From Spirosoma fluviale (lineage in GTDB: Bacteria; Bacteroidota; Bacteroidia; Cytophagales; Spirosomataceae), in NCBI GenBank assembly GCA_945901025.1, contig CAMDJW010000001.1, positions 124,001-188,000 on the forward strand: 64,000 nucleotides of DNA, in the 5' to 3' direction. Positions 38,538-47,682 of the stretch are shown one piece after another. Every line of letters starts with the position of its first letter. Within the stretch, counting starts at the first letter, position 1. Made by a program: the position numbers and the translations under genes. The notes below the pieces were generated by a model. The model saw only the letters and a list, made by a program, of their open reading frames with translations. It was not told where the DNA came from and did not search any database.

Positions 38538-40421
38538 GTGGAAGAAATAGAAGAAACCCCAAAAGTAGTTTACAATGATGATAGTATTAGGTCATTAGAT
38601 TGGAAAGAGCATATACGTTTAAGGCCCGGCATGTATATTGGGAAATTAGGTGATGGTTCCTCTGTTGATGATGGAATTTATGTTTTAGTAAAAGAAATCA
38701 TGGATAATTCAATTGATGAACACATGATGGGCAATGGTAAATCAATTGATGTAAAAATTTCAGATCATAAAGTTGAAGTACGTGATTTCGGAAGAGGTAT
38801 CCCTTTAGGAAAAGTAATTGATTGTGTATCCAAAATTAACACAGGTGGTAAATATGATTCAGGAGCATTTCAAAAATCAGTCGGATTAAATGGAGTGGGT
38901 ACTAAAGCGACAAACGCCTTATCTCAATATTTCAAAGTACAATCCTATCGTGATGGATCGACAAAATGGGCTGAATTTTCTAAAGGAGAGCTTATAAATG
39001 AATCAAAGGGGGTAGAATCGTCAAATTCAAAAAGTGGTACACATGTAATATTTGAGCCCGATAACAGCATATTTAAAAATTATCATTTTATTCCTCAGTA
39101 TTTAGATTCATTATTTTGGAATTATGCCTATTTAAATGCTGGACTTACGATCAATTTTAATGGAGAAAAATATTTCTCTCAAAATGGATTACTTGATTTA
39201 TTAAATAAAAAAACAAATTCTGAGGAAAATCGCTATCCAGTAATTCATTTAAGAGGAAATGATATTGAAATGGCGATCACTCATAATAATCAATATGGTG
39301 AGGAATATTATTCTTTTGTCAATGGTCAAAATACCACTCAAGGAGGTACGCACTTAGCTTCTTTTCGAGAAGCACTGGTTAAAACATGTAGAGAATTTTA
39401 CAAAAAAGAATTTGATCCATCTGATATTCGGGCTAGCATTGTGGGTGCTATAGCAATAAGGGTACAGGAACCTGTTTTTGAATCTCAAACAAAAACTAAG
39501 TTAGGGTCCACGACGATTTCACCCGATTCTAATTCCACATCCATTCGATCTTTTATAGGAGATTTTATAAAAAATGAATTAGACAATTTTTTACATAAAA
39601 ATCCAAGTACCGCAGATGCGATATTAAAACGAATATTGCAATCGGAAAGAGAAAGAAAAGATATTGCTGGAATTAAAAAGTTGGCCAATGAACGAGCAAA
39701 AAAAGCCAATTTGCATAATAAAAAGCTAAGAGATTGTCGGATTCATCTATCAGACGAAAAGTCAGAATCGAAACATGATACTATTTTGTTCATAACAGAA
39801 GGTGATTCCGCTAGTGGAAGTATTACAAAGTCACGTGATGTTCAATTACAAGCAGTTTTTAGCCTTCGAGGGAAACCCTTAAATAGTTTTGGTCTAACTA
39901 AAAAAATAGTATACGAAAATGAAGAATTCAATTTGTTGCAGCATGCATTAGATATTGAAGATTCATTGGATAATTTAAGATATAATAAAATAGTAATAGC
40001 AACCGATGCTGACGTGGATGGAATGCACATCAGATTATTAATTCTTACTTTCTTTTTACAATTTTTTCCAGATTTAGTTCGTAACGGTCATATATATATT
40101 TTGGAGACACCTCTCTTTAGAGTGCGCAATAAAAAAGAAACTCTTTATTGCTATAATGAGGAAGAGCGAAGAAATGCGATAGAAAAATTAGGGCCAAAAC
40201 CTGAAATAACTAGATTTAAAGGTCTTGGTGAAATATCCCCAGATGAGTTTGGTAATTTTATTGGCGAAAATATTAAATTGGAGCCAGTTATTTTAGCTAA
40301 GGATTTTACAATCCAGCAATTGTTAAATTATTACATGGGTAAGAATACACCAGAAAGACAGAAATTTATTATTGAAAATTTAATTATTGAAAAAGATTTA
40401 GAAGAAATCATGTACTCTTAA
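38538..40421 (+). CDS. parE: DNA topoisomerase IV subunit B
   Basis: The ATPase subunit partner of ParC. The 627 residues have the GHKL ATP site ([32 protein letters not shown]), the transducer domain and the TOPRIM domain ([26 protein letters not shown]) plus the C-terminal [11 protein letters not shown]. The start is GTG at 38538; the N-terminal residues before the first motif are few, so the choice is reasonable, though no strong ribosome site is seen. Divergent from the export operon and about 20 kb from parC. The 3' end overlaps the TPR-like gene by 4 nt. Confidence 0.96.
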   Translation: MEEIEETPKVVYNDDSIRSLDWKEHIRLRPGMYIGKLGDGSSVDDGIYVLVKEIMDNSIDEHMMGNGKSIDVKISDHKVEVRDFGRGIPLGKVIDCVSKINTGGKYDSGAFQKSVGLNGVGTKATNALSQYFKVQSYRDGSTKWAEFSKGELINESKGVESSNSKSGTHVIFEPDNSIFKNYHFIPQYLDSLFWNYAYLNAGLTINFNGEKYFSQNGLLDLLNKKTNSEENRYPVIHLRGNDIEMAITHNNQYGEEYYSFVNGQNTTQGGTHLASFREALVKTCREFYKKEFDPSDIRASIVGAIAIRVQEPVFESQTKTKLGSTTISPDSNSTSIRSFIGDFIKNELDNFLHKNPSTADAILKRILQSERERKDIAGIKKLANERAKKANLHNKKLRDCRIHLSDEKSESKHDTILFITEGDSASGSITKSRDVQLQAVFSLRGKPLNSFGLTKKIVYENEEFNLLQHALDIEDSLDNLRYNKIVIATDADVDGMHIRLLILTFFLQFFPDLVRNGHIYILETPLFRVRNKKETLYCYNEEERRNAIEKLGPKPEITRFKGLGEISPDEFGNFIGENIKLEPVILAKDFTIQQLLNYYMGKNTPERQKFIIENLIIEKDLEEIMYS

Positions 40422-40729
40422 TCAAAATACAAATCCAACAATTGTGATAATTCGTTTTTTACTTTCTCTTTATTCGTACTATTAGCTAATTGGATTCCCT
40501 TTTCAATAATTAATTGGGCTTCTTTAAATCTTTTCAATTCAATTAAATTTAAAGCAAATATGTAGTATACAGGCAAATAATTTGGTGAGGTATTATAAAT
40601 GTTGTCAAATATAGAAATTGCCTCTCCCCTATTATTTTCTTTTAAATATTCTAGAGCCATTAAATACTGATTAAATGGATCTTGGGGGTTGTCTTTTAAT
40701 TCTGAAATTATAAATTCTTTTCGATTCAT
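40418..40729 (-). CDS. Small TPR-like protein
   Basis: Predicted 103 residues from the Met at 40729 ([21 protein letters not shown]); a longer reading from 40804 would run through the etfB start and put an odd hydrophobic lead on the protein, so I prefer the shorter form. It contains helix pairs of about 34 residues ([23 protein letters not shown] and [20 protein letters not shown]) that look like tetratricopeptide repeats, so a protein-protein adaptor. Function unknown. Convergent with parE (4-nt overlap) and divergent from etfB by 49 nt. Confidence 0.75.
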   Translation of the reverse strand: MNRKEFIISELKDNPQDPFNQYLMALEYLKENNRGEAISIFDNIYNTSPNYLPVYYIFALNLIELKRFKEAQLIIEKGIQLANSTNKEKVKNELSQLLDLYFD

Positions 40730-40730
40730 A

Positions 40731-40761
40731 TTGTATAAAATAAAAAAATATAGTATGCTTG
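40731..40761 (+). promoter_or_regulatory. Candidate promoter of etfBA
   Basis: TTG (40731-40733), then 20 nt, then TATGCTTG (40754-40761), one mismatch from the Bacteroidota -33/-7 pattern. Transcription would start near 40767, about 12 nt before the etfB ATG. Confidence 0.42.
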
Positions 40762-40778
40762 CATAACAAATTAAAATT

Positions 40779-41519
40779 ATGAAAATATTAGTATGCATTT
40801 CCATCGTCCCCGATACAACTTCTAAAATTACTAAAGAAGACTCAAATAATTTTCTTACTAAAAAAGATCTAACTTTTATTGTAGGTCCCTATGATGATTA
40901 TGCACTATCTAGGGCCATTGAAATAAAAGAGTCTAATGAAAATGTGGAGGTTGGTGTATTTCATGTAGGGCTAGAAGCATCTGAGCCTCTAATCAGAAAA
41001 TGCCTAGCCTTAGGGGCTGATTATGCATTTAGAATTAATGGAGAGCCCAAAAGCTCCCTTCAAATTGCCAATGAAATTTGTCATTACGCTAAAGAAAATA
41101 AGTTTGATTTAATTTTAATGGGGAAAGAGGCTATCGATTATAATAGCGGAATGATTCATGGCCTAGTGGCCGCCGGATTAAATTATAATCATTTTTCTCC
41201 TGTTATGAAACTAGATGTGATTGAAGAAGGTCTTGAATTACAAATTGAAACAGATTTAGGCAAATCAACCATCCATTGTAAACTACCTGCTGTCCTCGGA
41301 TGTCAAGAACCTATAGCTGAGTGGAAAATACCTTCGATGAGAGGAATTATGTCGGCTAGAACCAAAGAAATACAAGTATTTGAAATGAAAACTAATCAGT
41401 CAAATTTTGAAATTAGTACCGAATCTGTAAATGAAACTAATAGAAAGCAAATACAAATTCCAAAAGAAAATTTAGAGTTATTAATCCAAGCGTTAAAAAA
41501 AGACATTCAATTTAATTAA
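40779..41519 (+). CDS. etfB: Electron transfer flavoprotein subunit beta
   Basis: Accepts electrons from acyl-CoA and other dehydrogenases and, with EtfA, passes them to the quinone pool. The 246 residues have KILVCISIVPDT at the N-terminus, FIVGPYDDYALSRAIEI, VGVFHVGLEASEPLIRKCLALGAD and LILMGKEAIDYNSGM, and end with the AMP-site region and the helix that contacts EtfA. Separated by 1 nt from etfA. No ETF-quinone oxidoreductase is in the window. Confidence 0.96.
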   Translation: MKILVCISIVPDTTSKITKEDSNNFLTKKDLTFIVGPYDDYALSRAIEIKESNENVEVGVFHVGLEASEPLIRKCLALGADYAFRINGEPKSSLQIANEICHYAKENKFDLILMGKEAIDYNSGMIHGLVAAGLNYNHFSPVMKLDVIEEGLELQIETDLGKSTIHCKLPAVLGCQEPIAEWKIPSMRGIMSARTKEIQVFEMKTNQSNFEISTESVNETNRKQIQIPKENLELLIQALKKDIQFN

Positions 41520-41520
41520 G

Positions 41521-42489
41521 ATGATAAATATAGCCGTTTTTATAGATTTCAAACACGACAACCTAACGAATAATTCAAAATTATTATTGATTTTCGCTAA
41601 TAAATTGGTTGAAAATAATGCGGGTGTGCAGCTATATTTATATACTGTTCAAAGCGCTAATAAATGTTATGTTTCAGCAAAAGTAAAAACAGATTCGATT
41701 ACTAATTTTACTATAGATAATAATGTACATTATTCATCTAATGCAAGCTTAGATCATGTAGTAAGCCATTTAAAAGATACTAAAATCACACATGTTTTTT
41801 GCACTAAATCAACAACTAATGATCTAATATTCGCTAAGCTTTCAATGATTTTAAATTTTAATATTATTACTAATATAAAATCATTGCAATTAGAAAATGG
41901 ATTGTTTCATTTTTCCAAATCAATATTTTCAGGTAAAGCAATCGCTAAAATGAATGGAACAAATGAACCTTGTATTGCTATTTTTCCAAAAGGATTTACT
42001 GGAGATGATTTATCAGAGGATTCATTAGACACTAAAGAAATAAAAATTGTACATATATCATCAACCAATACTTCATCTAGTACCATTTTAGAAAGTTCTT
42101 TGATTCAAAATGAAATTCAATTATCAGAGGCAGAAATTGTCGTGGGTGCTGGTAGAGGCTTGAAAGGACCAGAAAATTGGGATATAATTGAAAATTTTGC
42201 CAAAAAACTTAAGGCTGCCACTGCCTGTTCTAAACCTATATCTGATTTAAATTGGAGGCCACATCATGAACATGTTGGGCAAACGGGAATAAAAATAAGC
42301 CCTAAACTATATATTGCTTGTGGCATTTCCGGCGCGATCCAACATTTAGCAGGCGTTAATGGATCTGGAACTATCGTGGTCATCAATAATGATATAGAAG
42401 CCCCATTTACAAAGCATGCTGATTATATTGTATTGGGGGATTTATTTGAAATTGTGCCTGAATTAACAAAATTATTTGATGAGGCTTAA
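41521..42489 (+). CDS. etfA: Electron transfer flavoprotein subunit alpha
   Basis: The FAD-binding partner of EtfB. The 322 residues show an N-terminal alpha/beta domain and a C-terminal FAD domain (about 205-320) with GAGRGLKGPENW, CSKPISDLNW, HVGQTGIKISPKLYIACGISGAIQHLAG and the closing APFTKHADYIVLGDLFEI. All are family signatures. Directly follows etfB, and 40 nt upstream of the bifunctional nuclease gene. Confidence 0.96.
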   Translation: MINIAVFIDFKHDNLTNNSKLLLIFANKLVENNAGVQLYLYTVQSANKCYVSAKVKTDSITNFTIDNNVHYSSNASLDHVVSHLKDTKITHVFCTKSTTNDLIFAKLSMILNFNIITNIKSLQLENGLFHFSKSIFSGKAIAKMNGTNEPCIAIFPKGFTGDDLSEDSLDTKEIKIVHISSTNTSSSTILESSLIQNEIQLSEAEIVVGAGRGLKGPENWDIIENFAKKLKAATACSKPISDLNWRPHHEHVGQTGIKISPKLYIACGISGAIQHLAGVNGSGTIVVINNDIEAPFTKHADYIVLGDLFEIVPELTKLFDEA

Positions 42490-42529
42490 TTTTAGGCCAT
42501 TTTTCGTACATTTAGGTTTTATTTAACAA

Positions 42530-43117
42530 TTGAAAAATATCCACCATTTAATTATTGCAAACTTACTTCCAAGCAGCGTTGGATCGAGTTCTTTTATTCT
42601 TTTGCTAGAGTCAAAAGAAAATTCAAATCTAAAATTCCCTATTGTTATTGGTTATAATGAAGCCCAGGCCATTACGATAGAAATTGAGGCCATTAAACCC
42701 AGTAGACCATTGACGCATGATTTGTTTGTTAATATGTTAAATGATTTATCGATCAAGATTGAATCAATTACGATAACAAAATTTTTGGATGGTATTTTTT
42801 ACGCAATTATTACAGTTAAAGCTAATAATACGTCTATTGATATCGATTCAAGGCCATCAGATGCCGTAGCTATTTCATTAAGATCAAAAGTTCCAATTCA
42901 GATTGATTCAAGCCTTCTATCTACATTATCTATTCACGAGACTCAAATAAATACTGAATCTAATCGTTCACAAGACGAAGAAATTACTAATACTTCCTTG
43001 AGTTACGATGATTTAAATAATCTACTGAATGATGCCTTAGTCAATGAAAATTATGAGTTGGCTGCAAAATTAAGAGATGACATTTCTAGACTAAAAAATA
43101 CAAATGAAATCAAATAA
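42530..43117 (+). CDS. Bifunctional nuclease family protein (DUF151) with C-terminal UVR-like motif
   Basis: A 195-residue cytoplasmic protein starting at a TTG codon (42530); this start matches the family's N-terminus. The DUF151 domain (about 1-135) has FPIVIGYNEAQAI and IDSRPSDAVAISLRSKVPI. After an acidic linker, the last 30 residues (LNNLLNDALVNENYELAAKLRDDISRLK) resemble the UVR motif of UvrB/ClpC, which mediates protein contacts. Plant and bacterial homologs have RNase/DNase activity; the role here is unknown. The 3' end overlaps ftsX by 14 nt. Confidence 0.88.
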   Translation: MKNIHHLIIANLLPSSVGSSSFILLLESKENSNLKFPIVIGYNEAQAITIEIEAIKPSRPLTHDLFVNMLNDLSIKIESITITKFLDGIFYAIITVKANNTSIDIDSRPSDAVAISLRSKVPIQIDSSLLSTLSIHETQINTESNRSQDEEITNTSLSYDDLNNLLNDALVNENYELAAKLRDDISRLKNTNEIK

Positions 43118-43988
43118 ACAAACTAAGATTAGGAAAAACTCAACGCTTATTGTTTCAATTGCTAGTCTAGCTTTTATTATAAGTTTATTTTTTCAGATAA
43201 TTCTTGGAGCTTCCAAATGGAAGAATGATATTACTTCTCAAATGAAAATGTACATTTATTTAGAAGATTCCTTAGATGTTAATCAAATAAATGAACTTGT
43301 ATATAAATTTAAAAAATCTCCTTATTTGAATAAAGTCAATGGTAAATCTGATATTGAATTTAAGAGTAAAAATAAAACAGCTAGCGAATTTATTTTGAAA
43401 AATAAAGAGAATTATGAAGATTTACTAGGTGAAAATAACCCATTTAAAAATTTATTGATTTTTGGTATTTCTGATGAATTTAAAAATGAAGCTAAGTTTA
43501 ATGTATTAGCTAAAGACCTTTCAAAAATCAATGGAGTATATGAAGTAACATTTCCAAATAGATATATTTCTATATTAATTGGAAAAATCAATCAAATTTC
43601 TTCCTTTTTGTTATTTGTTATGTTGTGTGTTTGTGTATTTGTTTACTTGCAAATATCCAATTTTGTAAAATTGAACATACACTCAAACCGCGTTATAATT
43701 AAATCAATGCAATTATTGGGATCAACGAATAATTACATCAGAAAGCCTTATTTAATTGATTCATTAATTCATGGTCTATTAGGTGGGACTTTAGGTACAC
43801 TAATATCATATCTGTTAATCTATTACTTCTCAAATTCAATTCCGGAATTAAAAGAGCTAGTTAATCAAAGTAACATGCAGATTCTTTCATTTTTCGTTTG
43901 CACGCTATTCTGTTGTTTATTTAGTTTAATTGCGACCGTATTTTCACTTAATTTGAAATTAAAAACAAGTATTTCTAATCTTATATAG
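43104..43988 (+). CDS. ftsX: Cell-division permease-like protein FtsX
   Basis: A 294-residue inner-membrane protein with TM1 near 15-35, a periplasmic domain with the usual MYIYLEDSLD strand, and three C-terminal helices containing the FtsX loop (IKSMQLLGSTNNYIRKPYLIDSLIHGLLGG). FtsEX signals to peptidoglycan hydrolases at division. No ftsE is adjacent; in Bacteroidota ftsX is often separate from ftsE and linked instead to DUF3098-uppP-truB, as here. The start overlaps the nuclease gene by 14 nt. Confidence 0.92.
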   Translation: MKSNKQTKIRKNSTLIVSIASLAFIISLFFQIILGASKWKNDITSQMKMYIYLEDSLDVNQINELVYKFKKSPYLNKVNGKSDIEFKSKNKTASEFILKNKENYEDLLGENNPFKNLLIFGISDEFKNEAKFNVLAKDLSKINGVYEVTFPNRYISILIGKINQISSFLLFVMLCVCVFVYLQISNFVKLNIHSNRVIIKSMQLLGSTNNYIRKPYLIDSLIHGLLGGTLGTLISYLLIYYFSNSIPELKELVNQSNMQILSFFVCTLFCCLFSLIATVFSLNLKLKTSISNLI

Positions 43989-43990
43989 CT

Positions 43991-44197
43991 ATGGAAAATT
44001 CAAAAAAATTACCATTAAATTCAAAAAGTGTTTATATTTTAATAACAGGTATTATCATCATGGTCATTGGTTTTTTTATTATGACTTTAGATAAAGAGCC
44101 ATTTGGATTTGGTTTATTAGGTATTACCATAGGACCTATCATTGTGCTCATTGGTGTATTTATTCCCCTATTTTCTTTATTTAATATAAAAAAATAA
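43991..44197 (+). CDS. DUF3098 small membrane protein
   Basis: A 68-residue protein with two hydrophobic helices (about 15-33 and 43-62) separated by a short cytosolic or periplasmic loop (DKEPFGFG). It fits DUF3098, found in Bacteroidota between ftsX and uppP. Role unknown; the conserved position suggests a link to division or undecaprenyl recycling. 2 nt after ftsX, and its stop overlaps the uppP ATG (TAATG). Confidence 0.85.
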   Translation: MENSKKLPLNSKSVYILITGIIIMVIGFFIMTLDKEPFGFGLLGITIGPIIVLIGVFIPLFSLFNIKK

Positions 44198-44982
44198 TGT
44201 TAGAAACTTTTCAAACAATTATTTTAGGAATAATAGAAGGTATAACAGAATTTTTACCCATTTCGTCTACAGCTCACTTAATATTGGGCAGATATTTATT
44301 AGGTATTAATACCTCCGAATTTTTAAATTTTTTTATCATTTTCATTCAATTAGGTGCAATATGTGCGGTGCCTATTCTTTATTTTAAAAGATTAATTTCA
44401 GGAATAAACATATACCTATACTTAATAACCTCCTTCATACCTGCCATTATATTAGGTTTATTATTGGATGATTGGCTTGAATCAATATTTGAAGGCTATT
44501 ATTTTATTGCTGCTTCATGGATTCTTGGAGGTATTATTTTAATTAAGTTTGAAGATTGGGTAAAAGTTAATACAACAGATAATGAAATTTCTACAATCTC
44601 ATACAAACAATCTTTTAAAATTGGGTTATATCAGTGTTTAGCTATGATTCCAGGAGTTTCTCGATCAGGGGCAACCATAATAGGGGGACGATTAAGTGGA
44701 CTTAATTCAAAATCAGCTATTGAATATTCCTTTTTACTTGGTATACCCACGATTTTAGGTGCTAGTGCTAAGAAAATTTTAGATTATAAAGATCATGTTA
44801 ATGAGTACTTATTTGGCAGCTATTCGTATCAATTATATTTAGGCTTTATAATAAGCTTTATCGTGGCATTATTATCTATTAAATGGATGGTAGGAGTTGT
44901 TCAAAAATTTGGTTTTAAGTATTTTGGATATTATAGAGTTATTTTAGGAATCAGTCTAATTATATATTTATCTTGGAAATAG
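44197..44982 (+). CDS. uppP: Undecaprenyl-diphosphate phosphatase
   Basis: Recycles the undecaprenyl carrier for peptidoglycan and the two glycan loci in this window. The 261 residues contain the BacA signatures EGITEFLPISSTAHLIL (catalytic Glu region) and PGVSRSGATI, in a membrane protein of about eight helices. Coupled by TAATG to the DUF3098 gene, and overlapping truB by 10 nt. The stop codon is TAG, which shows that TAG serves as a stop in this genome. Confidence 0.97.
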   Translation: MLETFQTIILGIIEGITEFLPISSTAHLILGRYLLGINTSEFLNFFIIFIQLGAICAVPILYFKRLISGINIYLYLITSFIPAIILGLLLDDWLESIFEGYYFIAASWILGGIILIKFEDWVKVNTTDNEISTISYKQSFKIGLYQCLAMIPGVSRSGATIIGGRLSGLNSKSAIEYSFLLGIPTILGASAKKILDYKDHVNEYLFGSYSYQLYLGFIISFIVALLSIKWMVGVVQKFGFKYFGYYRVILGISLIIYLSWK

Positions 44983-45656
44983 CACCTGTCGAGGATAAAT
45001 TTTATTTAATAAACAAACCCAAATTTTGGACATCATTTGATGTAGTCAAAAAGGTTAAAAACTTAGGTCAATTCAAAAAAATAGGCCATGCGGGTACTTT
45101 GGATCCTCTAGCGACTGGATTATTAATTTTATGTGTGGGTAAATTCACAAAAAAAATAGATTACTTTCATGAATTACAAAAAACCTATGAAGGGTCCTTA
45201 ATTTTGGGTAAATCGACACCTTCTATTGACTTAGAAACCGAAATAGACCAAGAATATCCAATAGAACATATTACTAAAGAAAATATCCTTGATTGTGCAA
45301 TTTCTTTTATTGGTCATTCAAAGCAACTCCCACCCATATATTCAGCAGTAAAACTTAATGGACAAAGATTATATAAACATGCGAGAGCAGGCATTAAAGA
45401 GGCTGATTTAGAAATTAAATGGAGAGAAATTGATGTTTATCAATTTGAAATTACGGATATAACAATTCCAGAAATAAAATTTAAAATAGTCTGTTCAAAA
45501 GGAACGTACATTCGAAGTATTGTTAGAGATTTTGGACAAAAATTAAATTCAGGAGCATATTTAAATTCTCTAATAAGAACGAAAATAGGTGAATATTCAG
45601 TTGACAATTCAATGTCAATAGAAGAATTCCAAGTAGCGAATCATGAAATTATATAG
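44973..45656 (+). CDS. truB: tRNA pseudouridine(55) synthase
   Basis: Makes pseudouridine 55 in the T loop of tRNAs. The 227 residues carry GHAGTLDPLATGLL with the catalytic Asp44, then KTYEGSLILGKST and the RSIVRDFGQKL segment. The C-terminal PUA domain is absent, as in several Bacteroidota. The start is TTG at 44973, 10 nt inside uppP; the next in-frame alternatives would truncate the catalytic domain, so TTG is preferred. The 3' end overlaps ribF by 14 nt. Confidence 0.94.
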   Translation: MEIAPVEDKFYLINKPKFWTSFDVVKKVKNLGQFKKIGHAGTLDPLATGLLILCVGKFTKKIDYFHELQKTYEGSLILGKSTPSIDLETEIDQEYPIEHITKENILDCAISFIGHSKQLPPIYSAVKLNGQRLYKHARAGIKEADLEIKWREIDVYQFEITDITIPEIKFKIVCSKGTYIRSIVRDFGQKLNSGAYLNSLIRTKIGEYSVDNSMSIEEFQVANHEII

Positions 45657-46578
45657 AAATTTAAAAAAAATAAGTTCAATTAAGAATTCGGTTGTATCTA
45701 TAGGAATGTTCGACGGAGTTCATTTAGGACATTCATCCGTCATAAATCGTGTTATTGAAATCGCTAAAGAAAAAAAATGTAAGTCTATCATAATAACTTT
45801 TTCAAATTCTCCTGCCTCCTATTTCTCAAAAGATAAGATTGATTTACAAATAACAAATAGTCAGGAGAAAATAGATTTATTTAATAATACTCAATTAGAC
45901 TATTTATTTGTTATAGAATTCAATGAGTATATAGCCAATTTGATGCCATCAGCCTTTATTAATGAAATTTTAATTTCTTTATTTAATGTCAAATATATTG
46001 TTTTTGGATACGATAATCATATCGGTAAAAATAGAGAGGGAACTTTTGAATATACGACTCAAAACTTCAAAGACATACAAGCAGAATTAATTATTGCATC
46101 GAAAAAAGACAGAATAACGATTAGTTCAACTAGAATAAAAGAAGAAATTCAAAATGGACGTATCCTACAAGCTAACAATTTGCTAGGCCATAAATTTAGC
46201 GTTAGTGGAAATGTTATTCCAGGTATGAAAATGGGAAGGAAATTAGGTTTCCCAACTGCAAATGTCATATATGACTCATCAGAGAAAATACTACCTAAAA
46301 ATGGAGTCTATTATACTTTAACAAAGGTGGACGAGAAGGAATATTTAAGTGTTACAAATATTGGAATTAAACCAAGTGTACAAGAATCAAATGTTGTTTC
46401 CATTGAATCGCATATCTTAGACTATAATAAATCAATTTATGATCAAAAGATTACAATTATATTCATTGATCGAATTAGAGATGAAAAAAAATTCAATCAT
46501 TTAGAAGATTTAATTGAACAAATAAAAAGAGACATAGAAACTGTTCGTACACTAAATAGTTTGCAAATAACTTCCTAA
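45643..46578 (+). CDS. ribF: Bifunctional riboflavin kinase / FAD synthetase
   Basis: Converts riboflavin to FMN and then FAD. The 311 residues have the adenylyltransferase domain (about 1-180; GMFDGVHLGHSSVI and SSTRIKEEI) and the flavokinase domain (about 185-305; GRKLGFPTANV). It overlaps truB by 14 nt and is the last gene of the ftsX-uppP-truB run. It supplies FAD for ETF, GltB-GltD and other flavoproteins nearby. The 3' end overlaps the convergent pheA by 27 nt. Confidence 0.95.
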   Translation: MKLYRNLKKISSIKNSVVSIGMFDGVHLGHSSVINRVIEIAKEKKCKSIIITFSNSPASYFSKDKIDLQITNSQEKIDLFNNTQLDYLFVIEFNEYIANLMPSAFINEILISLFNVKYIVFGYDNHIGKNREGTFEYTTQNFKDIQAELIIASKKDRITISSTRIKEEIQNGRILQANNLLGHKFSVSGNVIPGMKMGRKLGFPTANVIYDSSEKILPKNGVYYTLTKVDEKEYLSVTNIGIKPSVQESNVVSIESHILDYNKSIYDQKITIIFIDRIRDEKKFNHLEDLIEQIKRDIETVRTLNSLQITS

Positions 46579-47631
46579 AAATTTGATTTCATCGCCTCTC
46601 TTAGAAATAACCTCCTTTATACGATCTTCAAGTACATTTCCTTCTATATCAATAAAGAACCAAAACTTGAAATCTTTTGTATCTTTAAATGGTCTTGATT
46701 CAATTTTCAATAGATTAATTCCGTATAATTCAAAATCTTGCAAAAGACTTAATAAAGCTCCTGGCTTATCATCATTTTTCAATTTAACAGCCAACGTTGT
46801 TTTATCTTTTGTTGACAACTTTAGATTATCAACCTTTGAGAGTATATAAAAACGGGTTTGATTAGATTCATTATCTTGAATATTATCAAATAGTATGGGG
46901 ACATTGTAAATCTTTGCTGCTATATGAGAGCATAAGGCTGCGGCACCAATATCCTCACTAGCTAATTTTGCAGCTTGTGAGGTAGATTCTATCTGAGAGA
47001 AAAAGTCAACTTGTTTACTACCAAAATAATCGTTTAAGAAACCTTTACACTGATTGAAGGCAATATCTTTAGAATAAATCTTAGTTATATCACTAAAATG
47101 ATTAACCTTTGTAGCAATACAAAAATTAACTGGGATTACAATTTCAGCGATTATGTAAAGATTCTTTTCATTTAGTAAGTCCATTGTCTCTTTTACCATT
47201 CCCTCTTGGTTATTTTCAATGGGTACAACACCATATTTCGCTCGACCAGTTTCAACAGATTCGAAAACAGATTTAATGTTTGGTAAAGAAACGTATTCAG
47301 CAATAGCGCCAAATCGATTTTCAGCTGCTTGATGAGTAAAACTACCTTCTGGACCTAAAAATGAAATTAATTCCGGAAGCTCAAGATTACGGGAAACACC
47401 AAAGATTTCTAAGTAAATTGCCTCAACAGCAGACTTTGTTAATTTACCAAGATCCTTATTTATTAAACGCTCAATAATTTCTTTTTCACGATCAGGATGA
47501 TAAATAACAGCGTTATTTTGACGCTTGAGTTGACCTACTAAATCAACAATATCCATACGTTGCTTTAATAACTCTAAAATAGAATCATCAATTCCGTCAA
47601 TTATATTTCTTAATGATATAAGTTCATTCAT
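46552..47631 (-). CDS. pheA: Bifunctional chorismate mutase / prephenate dehydratase
   Basis: Makes phenylpyruvate from chorismate for phenylalanine synthesis. The 359 residues have an AroQ chorismate mutase (about 1-85; LRNIIDGIDDSILELLKQRM), the prephenate dehydratase domain (about 90-265; FLGPEGSFTHQAAENRFG and the NQTRFYIL motif with the catalytic Thr) and a C-terminal ACT domain (about 275-355; GALLSLLQ and LLKIESRPFKD) that should bind Phe for feedback inhibition. Stand-alone; a 10-bp inverted repeat lies 20 nt upstream. Confidence 0.96.
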   Translation of the reverse strand: MNELISLRNIIDGIDDSILELLKQRMDIVDLVGQLKRQNNAVIYHPDREKEIIERLINKDLGKLTKSAVEAIYLEIFGVSRNLELPELISFLGPEGSFTHQAAENRFGAIAEYVSLPNIKSVFESVETGRAKYGVVPIENNQEGMVKETMDLLNEKNLYIIAEIVIPVNFCIATKVNHFSDITKIYSKDIAFNQCKGFLNDYFGSKQVDFFSQIESTSQAAKLASEDIGAAALCSHIAAKIYNVPILFDNIQDNESNQTRFYILSKVDNLKLSTKDKTTLAVKLKNDDKPGALLSLLQDFELYGINLLKIESRPFKDTKDFKFWFFIDIEGNVLEDRIKEVISKRGDEIKFLGSYLQTI

Positions 47632-47650
47632 AAATAAAAAGATTATTTAT

Positions 47651-47682
47651 AATAATTAACCAATAAAGTTTAGTTAATTATT
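47651..47682 (-). terminator. AT-rich inverted repeat at the end of the glycan locus, candidate terminator
   Basis: Perfect 10-bp inverted repeat, AATAATTAAC (47651-47660) and GTTAATTATT (47673-47682), with a 12-nt loop. It spans the stop codon of the WecA-like gene. On the minus strand it is followed by AT-rich sequence and then CTTTTTATTT. The low stem stability makes the terminator call uncertain; an operator for pheA is the alternative. Confidence 0.35.

Noticed and set aside
40730-40804. N-terminal extension of the TPR-like protein to 40804
   Set aside because: It would overlap the etfB start codon and its likely promoter; the internal Met at 40729 gives a compact TPR protein.
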